A DNA stretch of 64,000 nt from Chionoecetes opilio (taxonomy: Eukaryota; Arthropoda; Malacostraca; Decapoda; Majidae), in contig JACEEZ010021705.1 in the NCBI GenBank assembly GCA_016584305.1, forward strand, positions 91,361 through 155,360, given 5' to 3'. Made by a program: the position numbers and the translations under genes. Under the pieces are notes generated by a model, which had not been told where the DNA came from, searched no databases, and saw only the letters and a program-made list of their open reading frames with translations. Shown piece after piece: positions 11,060 to 20,569 of the stretch; position 1 is the first letter of the stretch; each line of letters begins with the position of its first letter.

Positions 11060-11638
11060 GGAAAAAATATAATAATGTTATGGTGTACTTAACGAATGTT
11101 TGGAGAGGTGGAACAGGTGGAAGCGCGAAGGGTCACAGGTGGAGGCGGTGGAGAGCTGAGCGTAGCAGGCGGTGGAGGCGGTGGATGTAGACTGTGGATG
11201 TGGAAGATACAGCGTGATGAAACAGGAAGCGATGTGTGGAGGGGCGGCGTGGGCGGCAGCTTGGAGCGCGGCCACTGGTGGAGGACGCGGCAGGCGTGGA
11301 GCTTCGCGTGGATGTGGTGGATGTGGAAGTGGACGTGGAAGTGGTTGATGGATCTTGGCGCCGGGGATGCCGTGGATGGAGATCTAGTAGAAGCACGTGG
11401 AGGGGCGCGAAGGGTGGCCCGGTGTTGAGATGACGTGGGCGGCCAGGCGTTGTCGTGGAGGCTTAGAGTGGCTGTTGTGGACAATGTGGAGTAGGTGGAA
11501 GCGACGTTGAATTACGCGGCGTGGAAGTCCGGGCGGCGTAGGTGGAGGCGATGTGGCGGCGTGGCATGGAAGTCCGGGCGGCGTAGGTGGAGGCGATGTG
11601 GCGGCGTGGGTGTCAAGAAGTGATTAACCTGTTACCAT
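11060..11638 (-). repeat. GC-rich leader with GTGGAG repeats and a duplicated segment
   Basis: This lies between the primer site and gag of the gypsy element. It is strikingly rich in GTGGAG, GGCGG and ATGTGGAAG words on the plus strand and contains a near-perfect tandem duplication of about 50 bp centred on GGCGGCGTAGGTGGAGGCGA (about 11517-11608). Open frames here are shadows of this composition. It probably represents the transcribed leader. Confidence 0.6.
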
Positions 11639-11639
11639 A

Positions 11640-11656
11640 TCCCACTGGTAGCACCA
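11640..11656 (-). promoter_or_regulatory. Primer binding site
   Basis: Two bases inside the 5' LTR, the minus strand reads TGGTGCTACCAGTGGGA. Its complement ends in CCA, as required for pairing with the 3' end of a tRNA primer. The tRNA isotype is not assigned. Confidence 0.7.
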
Positions 11657-11658
11657 TG

Positions 11659-12136
11659 TGTAAAGTGACTTTTGGTATGTCACTTTTAGGGTGAGCAGAA
11701 ACAGGTAACTCTGCTTTGATAGTCGTTTATTTACTTGGGTAAAATGGGGTAACAGGTAAGGTGACTGGTGGACTGGTGAGTTGCTCCTGCCGTGGTTGGA
11801 TGTGACTTGGTGATTTGGAAGACTTGTGAGTTGCTGGTACGAAGGTCTGTTGTGTTCAAGTGACTCTCCTCTACAGAAACCTCTTTTTAAAGGGTCACGA
11901 TACTCAAGACCTGACGCCTACTGACCTGAACACCTGACCACCTGACGACCTGAACATTTGGCGAGGCTGAGGTCGAGTTTAAAGGATTAGCGTATTGCCT
12001 AGGGATTGGATTTGCGTATTGCCTAGGGAGTGGATTATCCAGGTGTTCCAGGACCCAACATCAAGTATACAGAACACAGAACACATAGTTGAACACATAG
12101 TTGAACACATATAATAATAATAATACAAATACTACA
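11659..12136 (-). repeat. 5' LTR of the first gypsy element
   Basis: Direct copy of 4659-5137. It would carry the promoter for minus-strand transcription. The duplicated GAACACATAGTT motif and the AT-rich edge are present as in the other LTR. Differences are small substitutions and short indels. Confidence 0.92.
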
Positions 12137-12140
12137 CTAC

Positions 12141-12166
12141 CTTGAAGTGAGAAAAACATGGATCAA
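12141..12166 (+). pseudogene. THAP-domain segment, middle piece
   Basis: A 26-bp remnant of host coding sequence trapped between the gypsy element and the hAT element. It encodes LEVRKTWI plus the first two bases of the next codon, in frame with 4658 upstream and 14440 downstream once both elements are skipped. The Trp matches the invariant Trp of THAP zinc fingers. Confidence 0.6.
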
Positions 12167-12802
12167 CAGTGGCGGTTCTAGAACTAAAAAACTGGGGGTC
12201 CAACTTGGGGCCAAGGTAAATGTGGGGGGACAAAACAAAAGTTTGGAGGGTCCTGTAACTAGGGGGGGGGGGGGGGGTGCGCTGTAGGCACCACATAAAA
12301 TTTTGAAAGTTGTGCACTTTTCAAGGGCAATCTGAGGTCTATGGAGCTATGGAGGGATATGTTAGATCTAGGTGATAATATTATTCAGTCATAAAAAAGA
12401 CCATTTTCAAAAGAAAATTGGGGAAGAATTGAACGAAAGTTCATCTGAGAGTCTCAGGTCCATTTTCTCTGCTGCTGAGTTTAATAATAATCCAAGCTGG
12501 GAATGTGAAAGTTTATGCTCTCGGGTACGTTTTAATGAAAAGAAAAGACCAATAGTAAGCATAATACCAAACATAATAAACAATTTAGATGCAAAAAAGA
12601 TGGCAGTTTTTTACGATGCACATCTACAGAAATGTATTAGGTACGTACCTAAGTCTACCTATAACCTCATACGTTGAAAATACTGTAGACAAATAGCTAT
12701 GATTTTCAGACATGGGTATTCATATGCTACATTAGACACAATGCTGATGATACGTTGTTCATTCGGCAGCAATATATTTAGTGCAGCTTAATCCTACGAT
12801 TA

Positions 12803-14090
12803 TCATGCCGACTCAACAAAGCAATGTAAATAAATTCCTTCTGCGAGTGCACTTTCAATCGACAATAGTGCAATGTTACTCAGTATGTTACTTGTCATAG
12901 AATTTCTGAGAAATGTTTTCACTAATTTCATTTTTGGAAAGCTTCTCTCACATGAAGCGCTGGTAACAGGAAGAGTTACGGCTATCAACAATAACTTGTA
13001 CCAACAGTCAAATGAAGCCTTGTACGGACATATGAATGACAGGAATTGTGCGATTGATGTAGGTTGTTCAAGTTCTTTCATGAGTATTTTTTTCACTAGA
13101 GGTATCTTATGTTTTAAATCACTTTGATTGACTGAGTATGCAACTGCAAATGCCTTCAAATTTTCTTCAGACAAGAATGTCTGTCCTCCAGGACAGAGAG
13201 CTGAAATACCACAGAAAATCGCAGATGAGTGTTTGGAAAAACGACGGTATAACTCACTAATCAAACTGTCTAATACTTTATACAAGATGCTGCTGTGCTG
13301 CACGTGACTTGAGTCAGATCTTTGATGGGTTGTTTCCAGCAAGATGAATTAATCAAGTTGTCGAGGTTTTCTTCTCCGACTTCTATTAATCAATAGTGAA
13401 ATGCAGCATTTCTTACAGAGTTCACTAACCTTCTCAGAGTACTGCTCGATCAAGATGGAGTTTCGCATATCAGCTAAATCTTCGCTGAGTTATGAAATGA
13501 GCTTGACTGCTTTTCCTAGGTCTGCTTGTTTGTCCTGTAGCTGCTGTGATACTTTATGAATTTTTCCAAGAATTTCCGAGAAAAAATGCAGTAAGTAAAC
13601 AAACTCTGCGTCTATCTGCGCATGTATACTTCGGGCGGATACAGTTCGAGATCCAGTGTCAACTGCAGAAGTCTCCTTCAGGAGTCATATTATGCATTCC
13701 AGCCGCACCAAAGCGTTTTCACACGAGATGGCCCGACATCACCACCGTGTGTCACTGAGATGTTGCAGTTCTCGGGCTTGTTCTTCAGGAAACATTTCAT
13801 GCTGTATATAAAGGAACTTTTCGTGAACTACAGAGTTACTAGCGAATACATATAGAGTTCTTCAAGCAGACTAAAGAATTCAGCAGCTTGAGGCACATAC
13901 TTTGCAGCATTGATCAAAGCCAAATTGAGCCTGTGTCCGTAGCAGTGTACATAATAGGCAAATGAGCTTTATCACAAATGCGGTTCTGAACACCACTGAT
14001 TCCTCCACTCATGACTGATGCTCCATCAAATCCTAAGCCTACAAGTGAAGACTTGTAATCCAATCCCAATTGTAATCGAATCCAAATGTA
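12803..14090 (-). pseudogene. hAT transposase, ZMYM1-like, broken
   Basis: The last 179 codons (13342-12803) are an open frame containing the hAT dimerisation signature SASCERSF and LRNSMTSNILSNIALLSIES. About 700 bp upstream on the same strand, 14060-13960, lies LVGLGFDGASVMSGG, the conserved RNase H-fold segment carrying a catalytic Asp, followed in a shifted frame by YVHCYGHRLNLAL. These pieces match zinc-finger MYM-type/hAT proteins. Between them are several stops and frameshifts. The N-terminal zinc-finger region is missing or unrecognisable, so the protein is inactive. Confidence 0.88.
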
Positions 14091-14163
14091 AATAAACATA
14101 TGAGCATGAAAAGAACCTCTATCAATATATGATAAAACAGATGTATCAACTATGTAGTGAAAG

Positions 14164-14250
14164 TCATTAATAATAATAATAAATGTAATGATAATAATAA
14201 TGATAATATTAATGATAATAATCATTATTATTGTTATTCTTATTATTGTA
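14164..14250. repeat. TAA/ATT microsatellite
   Basis: Trinucleotide runs of AAT/GATAATAAT and ATTATT form an imperfect palindrome near 14220. It lies inside the hAT element. Confidence 0.85.
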
Positions 14251-14439
14251 AGCAGTAGTACCAACTTCTGTTATCGCGGTAGCGGTAGTGAGTTGTGCTC
14301 GGCGGCGGCCGCTGCGACCAGCTTGCCACGGGGCCACGATCACGGTTTGAAAGTGGGGGGGCCAAGCAGGTGGCAAGCCTAAAATCTGGGGGGCCATAGC
14401 CCCCCCTGGCCCCCCCGTAAAACCGCCACTGTGGATCAA

Positions 14440-14737
14440 GAGGAGTTTCCGCTACACGAAAGACTTTAACGTTGACAAGGCTTGGGTCTGCGGCCTGTAC
14501 TTCAAGGAGGAAGACTTCAAGCTTGTCAACGTTAAGACTGGCCAGCCTAGGAAGCGCCCTGCCCTTCACCCGTGGGCAATCCCTGTCCACTTCCCCAGTC
14601 ACCCGTCCTACCTCCAGCCCAAGGATGACACGCCCAGGCCTACCACCTCAGCTACTAGGGGTGCAAGGAACGGGAAGGAGGGACGTTTCCTTTTTTGTTC
14701 GTTTATAATTATCGCAACTTTATATCTTTTATTTTAG
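14440..14737 (+). pseudogene. THAP-domain segment, downstream piece
   Basis: Open frame from 14440 to a TAG at 14735-14737. It contains WVCGLYFKEEDF, where THAP domains usually have C-x2-H, so the zinc-binding His is Tyr here (TAC instead of CAC). It then reads RKRPALHPWAIPVHFP, equivalent to the AVPxxF end of a THAP finger. A donor-like GGG|GTGCAA at 14661 and an acceptor-like pyrimidine tract ending TTTTAG at 14737 suggest a short intron, in which case the exon ends at 14660. THAP fingers are DNA-binding modules of host regulators and of P-element transposases, and this could be either. The segment is cut off from its 5' part by the hAT and gypsy insertions. Confidence 0.65.
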
Positions 14738-14739
14738 TC

Positions 14740-14955
14740 AGTGAACTGACGGCTTGTCGGAGACGCTATTGTACGTCTGGCCGTGCACATTTCACGTTGC
14801 TCCAAAAAGATGCTGAGGCTTGTATGAATGTCAGTCTGTGTAATAAGTAGTCAGCACAGCCTCTCATGTTGAATATAGCATCTCAGTGTATATTATGCTC
14901 ATATGGAGTTCTACTAGAAGTAGAGAGGCCTCTATGATCATGCCATTTATGTGTG
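14740..14955. other. Unassigned sequence after the THAP segment
   Basis: About 215 bp, possibly a following exon or UTR of the THAP gene. No frame or repeat is recognised. Confidence 0.3.
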
Positions 14956-14959
14956 TACT

Positions 14960-15615
14960 AGCCGAAAAGCCGCCCTCCGGGCGGACTTTTTGGCTAGCTC
15001 CTGCGGAGGGCTATTGGTGGGCCTTCGGTCCACCAAACACAGACTCTCCAGATAGCCCCTTCTAACTTTCCTGAAATCATGGATGTAGAAATGTATGTAT
15101 TAACACCAACCCATTCACATCATCCCCAACCCATTCACTCACCCATTACCCATCACCCCCACCCATTCACTCACCCATTACCCATCACCCCCCACCCATT
15201 CACTCACCCATTACCCATCACCACACACCCATTCACTCACAAATTACCCATCACCCCCCACCTATTCCCTCACCCATCACCCATCACCCCCAACCTATCA
15301 CCCCCCACCCATTCACTCACCCATCACCCCACACCCATTACCCATCACCCCACCCATTACCCATCACCCTACATCAAGATTTCCTTAATTCTCGCTACCC
15401 ACTTTTTTTCACAATTCTCGCTAATAGGCTACTAAAAAAAGAAAAAAAAAAGTGATCGGACCATCCCCAAAGTGGCCTTAAAATGTTTTTCCTGGTCGAC
15501 CTGGTTCCAAAACTGTGCCATATGATGGGATTGCGCCACTGGGGGCGGAACCTATCGTGGACACACAGACACACAGACACACACACACTTTCGCTTATAT
15601 TATTATAGAATGACA
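14960..15615 (+). repeat. Composite repeat R1 with CCCATTACC minisatellite, copy 1
   Basis: Starts with the hairpin GCCGCCCTCCGGGCGG and CTAGCTCCTGCGGAGGGCTA. Next come a minisatellite of CCCATTCACTCA and CCCATTACCCATCACCCC units (15105-15370), a unique part with AATTCTCGCTAATAGGCTAC and GCCACTGGGGGCGGAACCTA, a CACACAGA stretch, and an end CTTTCGCTTATATTATTATAGA. The same order recurs at 43310-44000 and, as a partial copy, at 44030-44395. The AT-rich 3' end resembles non-autonomous LINE (RTE-type) tails. The family is not assigned. Confidence 0.75.
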
Positions 15616-15659
15616 TCGGTATCGCAAGCGTAGCGATTAATAGAGGTGATGCTTATAAA

Positions 15660-15694
15660 ATGTGTGTGAATATGTGTGTGTGTATATGTGTATA

Positions 15695-15746
<52 letters not shown>

Positions 15747-15772
15747 TGTATGTGTGTGTGTGTGTGTGTTAG
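15660..15772. repeat. TG microsatellite
   Basis: Long TG/GTGTGTAT run on the plus strand. The apparent open frames are artefacts of it. Confidence 0.97.
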
Positions 15773-15939
15773 AATAACGCGCATACTGCTGGCGTTGACA
15801 ACTTTGTATTCTTTTGTCTCCATGACAGCGAGTTTTCACCATCCGTCACTCCCTCCTGTTCCTTCCGCCCCGACTGAAGAAGGCCCGGTTTACACTACCC
15901 CATTTTCCTGTCCGTATCTGATGGCGTGACGTCATCAGT

Positions 15940-16515
15940 AACGTCACCCCATCTACGAGTGAAAGAATCGGAGCCTCAAAATCTTTCTCCGACATTGAAG
16001 AGTGGTGGTTCCACTATTTATGGAATATTGTACGTAAACAAATTACGCATTATCAAAATAAGGATGTTCAAGGTATGATTTAAGTTGATTTATATCAGTA
16101 ATCCTGGTGCGAATAATATTAATATTAGAATAATACTAATATGTACTACAAGCTAACAGCGGCACCGCGCTTAAGGGTAAACAAAGCCATATGGTATGTA
16201 CAGTTAAAAGACAAAAGTCGTGTCGAGTTTTGCCCGAATATGAAAATGTAACTCGTGAAACATTATTAAAACCTCTAAACGCAGTTACATGCTCGTGGTT
16301 GGTAAGCCTGAATCGCTTTAGCTTACTGTTGAGATAAGGGTTTTTAAGCTCATATCGACGCCGATGAGATAATGGCTAAAAAAACCAAGGGGATTTTAAA
16401 GGTTCGAAAAATTTACTGCTCTGAGGTTTCATATTCGATGTGGAATGCGAAGTATACTCGGCCCAGCAATGATCGCTAGGACATTTCATCTTTACACTTC
16501 AGCCACTGAAGACCA
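15940..16515. other. Unassigned interior of the GGCCCGG composite
   Basis: AT-rich sequence after the TIR with no recognised coding or repeat signature. Confidence 0.35.
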
Positions 16516-16519
16516 CATA

Positions 16520-16910
16520 CATCACCGGAAGGGGTATGGAGAGAGCTAGTCACAGACATCCAACCACAAAGGAGATGATAGGTGGTATGATCTCCCGTTA
16601 TGAAAGAGGAGAGGAATTGTGAATACATTGCACAAGTATTCCGTGTCAGTGAGGTAACAGTGGCAAGGTGGAGAAAGCGACATGAGGAAGAACGGACAAC
16701 AGAGACCCGTCACCGTTCAGGTCGTCCTAAGGTCACATAATAAATGCAAGACCAAGTAATAACAGCAAAACTAGAAGCTCAACCAACACGCAGTGCCCAT
16801 GCAGTTAGGGATGAACTGCAGCAATAATGCAGCACACGAACAACTGCGTGTCGACTTCGAGCGTCTGGTTTATTTGCCCGAACCCCAGCTATCAAACCTG
16901 TCTTGACGGC
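16520..16910 (+). pseudogene. Tc1-like transposase, N-terminal helix-turn-helix remnant
   Basis: In shifting plus-strand frames the segment reads GGMISRYERGE, then VFRVSEVTVARWRKRH (16648-16690), RHRSGRPKVT, and ITAKLEAQPTRSAHAVRDEL. This is the paired-like HTH DNA-binding region of Tc1/mariner transposases with its GRPK hook. Two frameshifts or stops are present (TGA near 16619, TAA TAA near 16739). The DDE catalytic domain is absent, so this is a 5' fragment. Confidence 0.82.
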
Positions 16911-17248
16911 AAGATATACTATATGATATGATAGACGGGATATGTGTCTCTTGTTGCAATAAAGGACTACTTTACTTGTGAACTTATTTCTCCAGTTCGT
17001 ATCTGATAATTTAGACATCCCTATTGATGTGTATCATATGGGAAAGTCTTACAATTTAACAAATATATTGAGCATCATGTGTGCTTCAGTCATTGCTTCA
17101 AAAAGTTAATCTAATGTATGAGAATATCAATAAGTGGTTCGAAAAGAGACTGAATATACCAGAGAACGCCACATAAGAAAATAAGGAAGTTACAAGAGGC
17201 CGTGAAACCTACACGTGGTAGTTCCTGTTACTTAACACTACCTACATC

Positions 17249-17668
17249 CAGGGGCGTAGCTAGACATTTGGGGGCCCGGGGGGCTATACTTCCTGGAGGG
17301 GCCCCCTCTTATGTTTGCAGGTGTTTGGGGGGGGGGGGGAGGCGAGCGAAGCGAGCCCAACCAGCTGGGGGGGTTCGGGGGCCCTCCCGAGGAAATGTTT
17401 TAGAAAAGGAACATATTTTGGTGCATTTTGACCCTTTCTGAGACTTCTTTCAATACCCATAAATCCTTTTTAATCCGAATTGAAAAGCCTATGATGGTAC
17501 TCAAATTTAACACAAACTCTAAGGAATTTAAGTCAAGTTTGTGGAGGATCACAGGAGTTTTGTTTTGATTGAGTGATGCATTTGGGTGCCCCCCTCTCCT
17601 TGGGGCCCGAGGGGCGATTTCAAACAGCCCCCTTTCGCCCCCCCCCCCCCCCCTTAGCTACGCCACTG
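17249..17668. mobile_element. hAT MITE 1 in the LINE
   Basis: Ends CAGGGGCGTAGCTAGACATT and TTAGCTACGCCACTG are inverted repeats, flanked by a perfect 8-bp duplication CCTACATC (17241-17248, 17669-17676). It is 420 bp long, has G/C-runs near both ends and has no coding capacity. Confidence 0.96.
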
Positions 17669-18155
17669 CCTACATCCACCTTTCATCCCCATCCATGAAA
17701 TTATCGAACCTTCTTTTAAAACTCCCTATTGCCTCCGCACTAACTACCTGATGATCGAGCCCATTCCAATCATTTACTACCCTATATGTGAACCAGTTTC
17801 TCCCTATTTCTTTTTTAAATCTACGTTTTACCAGTTCAAATCTGTTACTTCTTTTTCTTCCCTAATTACTGGTCGTAAGAACTTTTACTACATCTCCTTT
17901 ATTGTATCCCTTTAACCACTTAAAAACTTCAATCAGATCGCCCCCTACTCTACGTCACTCGAGTGCGTGTAAAAAAGCGTAATAGCTTCAATCTCCTCTC
18001 ATAACTAAAGTTACGCATCCCCTGTATATGTATAATTTTGGTCATCCTTCTCTGCACTGATTCTAACAAAGCTATATCCATCCTGTAATACGGAGAGCAA
18101 AACTACCCTGCATAGTCTAGGTGAGGTCTGACTAAAGCCAAATAAAGCTTTAGAA

Positions 18156-18584
18156 CATTGGTTCTTAACCTTTTCAGAGGAGCCGAACGCTAACTAGCTG
18201 AACCCTCAAATATGGAAGGGGAAAAAGATTACAAATATTCAAGAAAAATTGCTTCAAAATACAATAGTATATTTGGATAATAAGAAGAATAAATTTCATT
18301 CTAATTTATGCAAAAATAAAAGAAAAATTGCCTCAAAATTCAAGAGTATATTTGAATTATAATATGAAGGAAGGAATGACTCAGATGCAGTGGCGTATAT
18401 AGGTCCTTAAAAAGGAAGCGGGGTACAGGGGTGAATCCTAGATTGTTTTAATGGAAGGGGGGGGGGGGTGGAGCGAAGCGAGTCTCAACAGATGAGGGGT
18501 TTACAATAATAGCAAAATTGCAATGTGTTTCAGAGGACCTCAGCCCCTGAGACTGGCTCACCGAACCCAAGTTAAGAACCACTA
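18156..18584. mobile_element. hAT MITE 2 in the LINE
   Basis: Ends CATTGGTTCTTAACC and GTTAAGAACCACTA are inverted repeats, flanked by a perfect 8-bp duplication CTTTAGAA (18148-18155, 18585-18592). It is 429 bp long and non-coding. The LINE frame resumes on both sides. Confidence 0.95.
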
Positions 18585-18644
18585 CTTTAGAATAACCTCA
18601 ATACTTATACTTTTAATACGCCTGATTATAAATCCTAAAACAAT

Positions 18645-19175
18645 TATTCGTGTGGATACGAACTAATATGACGTATGAGGTGTGGTGAGATCGAAGCTCC
18701 TATGGCAGTGCTACCAACCGTTCGTATGACATACGGCAGACAGCACCGCAAGGGTAGCCCTTTACCAGATGTCTTAACAAAAATTCATGACACGACTTTT
18801 GTCTTTGACTGTTCATTCATCTCGCTTCGTGTCTGGCCTTTGTCTTAATTTTATCAAGCAGGTATGTGAATTACATATTGCTGAAGTATATACAATTGCT
18901 TTTTTTGATCAATTTATCTTGCCCGTTCCATCAATTGTGGAATTCACCCCGAAGCGGCCTTTCAAGCAACAGCTGCCAGGACCTAATTCTTTTTCTCTGA
19001 CGCTGAACTGTGGTAGCAGTGATTATCTGGATCTTCATCGTGTATGAATTGTTGTGCAAAGACTGCAGGCCCAGTGCAGGGTCGACAGCCATCATGCTCA
19101 GTTTGTTTATGGTGTGTCCCCTGCTGGACGGCCGTCTAGACACAAGGAGCCTGGTTCACACTGCACGGGTAGGGA
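18645..19175. other. Unassigned right interior of the GGCCCGG composite
   Basis: No recognised protein or repeat. It contains short open frames only, on both strands. Confidence 0.35.
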
Positions 19176-19249
19176 GTGACGTCACTAATGACGTTACCCG
19201 CGTCGACACGGACAGCAAAACCTGGTAGTGTGAGCCGGGCCGAACTGTC

Positions 19250-20372
19250 ATTTGCGCCAAAGCACAATATTGGAAACCAATCACACAAACACAGTGAGTA
19301 TTAACATAAATTCATTTGTTTATAGATGCAGTATCTTTTCCCAATGACACTGGAGAAGTTTCCTTGTATTCCGCAAACGGTTTTTTTACAACATAGCCAC
19401 ACCACGTGGTAATATCCGCACAAGCCCGCAGCAGCTTACGAGTTAAGTTCATAACATGATTATCGATTGTTTTAAAACACTTTAATTAGAATAATTCACA
19501 GTACTAAGTCACAATTTAGGTGAATAAGCAGGTTCTCCTTAGCATCCAGCAAGCACTGTGGTTAGTAGCTACTTATTTAGTGTCCGGAAGAGTATGAGGC
19601 TGCTTTTATAGCGCCCAGCACAGTACAGTATTAAATGTATCTTTCTCTGTTTATCTTTCTCTTGTTCCAGGTCTTCTCAGACCTGGAACAACGCGCTCCT
19701 TAACTGCAGTAAGGACCATCCCTTAGACTATCCCAACCCTGCTGATACAGACAACAAAGAGTTTAACATCAACTCAGTCTACAACAGCACGCATATCTAC
19801 AAAAGTATTTTCTACAAACGTCCTGAACAGTAAGGTGCTGAAATTCAGGAACTTCCGCTGGGTTCTGGTAAGGATTCTTAAACACGTATAAATAAATAAA
19901 AATCACTGCTCTTATAAAAAAGTAGATTTGTTTTATTTGCATTTTTTTCTCTTTTAACATCTTCTGAAGTTTTTTCTTGTAATGGAGGCAGTCAGTCAGC
20001 CTAGCTGCTGCAGCCACTGACGCCACCACAACTGAGGCCCTTCGCTTTCTAGCTGCAGAGAAAATGGACCCTGGATATGACGACACAGCAGACTTCTTGG
20101 ATACTGTCCGCAGGTACTGCACTATGCTTACTTTTCTTAGAATTTTAAGAGTTATATTATGGTTAGAAAAATAATCATAAAGGGTGAAATTCAACACTTT
20201 TATACCGTATCAGTAGTTAAAAAGAAATTATAATAGTTATGTTTTATGAAACAGGTGAAAAAAATGGCATAGAGCGAAAATCTATAAATACAATAAAACA
20301 AAATGAAACAAATATGTATGCATTCCATGCTGTAAGGTAGATAGTAACTCAATCCCCATAGATTGGCAAGGT
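19250..20372 (+). other. Unassigned region with two weak exon candidates
   Basis: A plus-strand frame at about 19675-19830 reads TWNNALLNCSKDHPLDYPNP and continues for about 50 codons to TAA. A second, at about 20020-20109, ends at a good donor-like CAG|GTACTG and reads EALRFLAAEKMDPGYDDTAD, preceded by a pyrimidine-rich tract and TGCTGCAG. Both look more protein-like than chance but match nothing I can name, and they could be exons of one gene. A perfect hairpin CCAGGTCTTCTCAGACCTGG lies at about 19667-19686. The region ends at an N. Confidence 0.35.
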
Positions 20373-20373
20373 N
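20373..20373. other. Isolated ambiguous base (N), probable assembly join
   Basis: One N interrupts otherwise called sequence. Within about 15 bases to its right begins the homology with the reverse complement of 41410. To its left no such homology is seen. Confidence 0.8.
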
Positions 20374-20569
20374 CCAAAAATCTCCAATAAGTTACTTCAA
20401 TGCCTAGTTGTATGTTTAACTTTTTTGACATTCATCCCCCTGTCCATGACCTGGTGTTTGTGGAACACTTGCCTGGCGATATCTCTGGTCTCCTTGACTT
20501 GTTTTTGGCTCATGTTAATTACTGCTGCCGTGCCCTTCTGCCATTGCCACTGTAACTACAGCTAAGTAT

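Larger units (their letters stand above)
4659..12136 (-). mobile_element. Gypsy (Ty3-type) LTR retrotransposon, full length but decayed
   Basis: Two direct LTRs of about 479 bp (4659-5137 and 11659-12136) begin TG and end CA on the plus strand and are bounded by a perfect 4-bp target duplication CTAC (4655-4658, 12137-12140). Between them, on the minus strand, lie in order a primer site, a GC-rich leader, gag, zinc knuckle, protease, reverse transcriptase, RNase H and integrase, which is the Ty3/gypsy order. Every domain is split by frameshifts or stops, so the copy is dead. The LTRs are close to identical apart from a few substitutions and short indels, so insertion is not very ancient. It lies within the coding sequence of a THAP domain. 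Confidence 0.93.
12167..14431 (-). mobile_element. hAT DNA transposon with ZMYM1-like transposase remnant
   Basis: Ends are CAGTGGCGG and CCGCCACTG, and the flanks carry a perfect 8-bp duplication TGGATCAA (12159-12166, 14432-14439), the hallmark of hAT insertion. Subterminal DNA is G-rich, with a run of about 16 G near 12250. The interior has a minus-strand transposase broken into pieces (12803-14090) and a TAA/ATT microsatellite (14164-14250). It lies 30 bp from the gypsy insertion. Confidence 0.95.
17130..18640 (-). pseudogene. LINE reverse-transcriptase C-terminal part, with two nested MITEs
   Basis: On the minus strand, 18150-17980 reads LYLALVRPHLDYAG, stop, FCSPYYRMDIALLESVQRRM and MRNFSYERRLKLLR. 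This is the thumb and C-terminal signature of CR1/Jockey-type LINE polymerases, with one TAG in place of a Gln or Trp codon. It continues toward 17677 and then beyond an inserted MITE to about 17160. A second copy of the last part lies at 56400-56670. Two hAT MITEs (17249-17668 and 18156-18584) split it. Confidence 0.85.
15882..19241. mobile_element. Large TIR-bounded composite, GGCCCGG ends
   Basis: The left end GGCCCGGTTTACACTACC (15882) and the right end, read in reverse complement from 19241 as GGCCCGGCTCACACTACC, form TIRs. These extend about 65 bp and include TGACGTCA sites (15927-15934, 19177-19184) and AACGTCA repeats. Both flanks show GAA next to the end, a possible 3-bp target duplication. 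Inside are a Tc1-like fragment, a LINE fragment and two hAT MITEs, so the interior was filled by later insertions. No transposase matching the ends is seen. The shorter element at 28854-29714 has related ends. Confidence 0.6.

Noticed and set aside
11089..11484. Several overlapping 65-131 codon frames rich in His, Thr, Pro and Ser
   Set aside because: They arise from GTGGAG-rich leader DNA read in different frames. None has a domain, and they lie between the primer site and gag.
15079..15435. His/Pro/Thr-rich 118-codon frame (and 174-codon counterpart at 43299)
   Set aside because: Translation of the CCCATTACC minisatellite in repeat R1.
15603..15929. Frames made of Cys-Val or Thr-His runs
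   Set aside because: Translation of the TG microsatellite.
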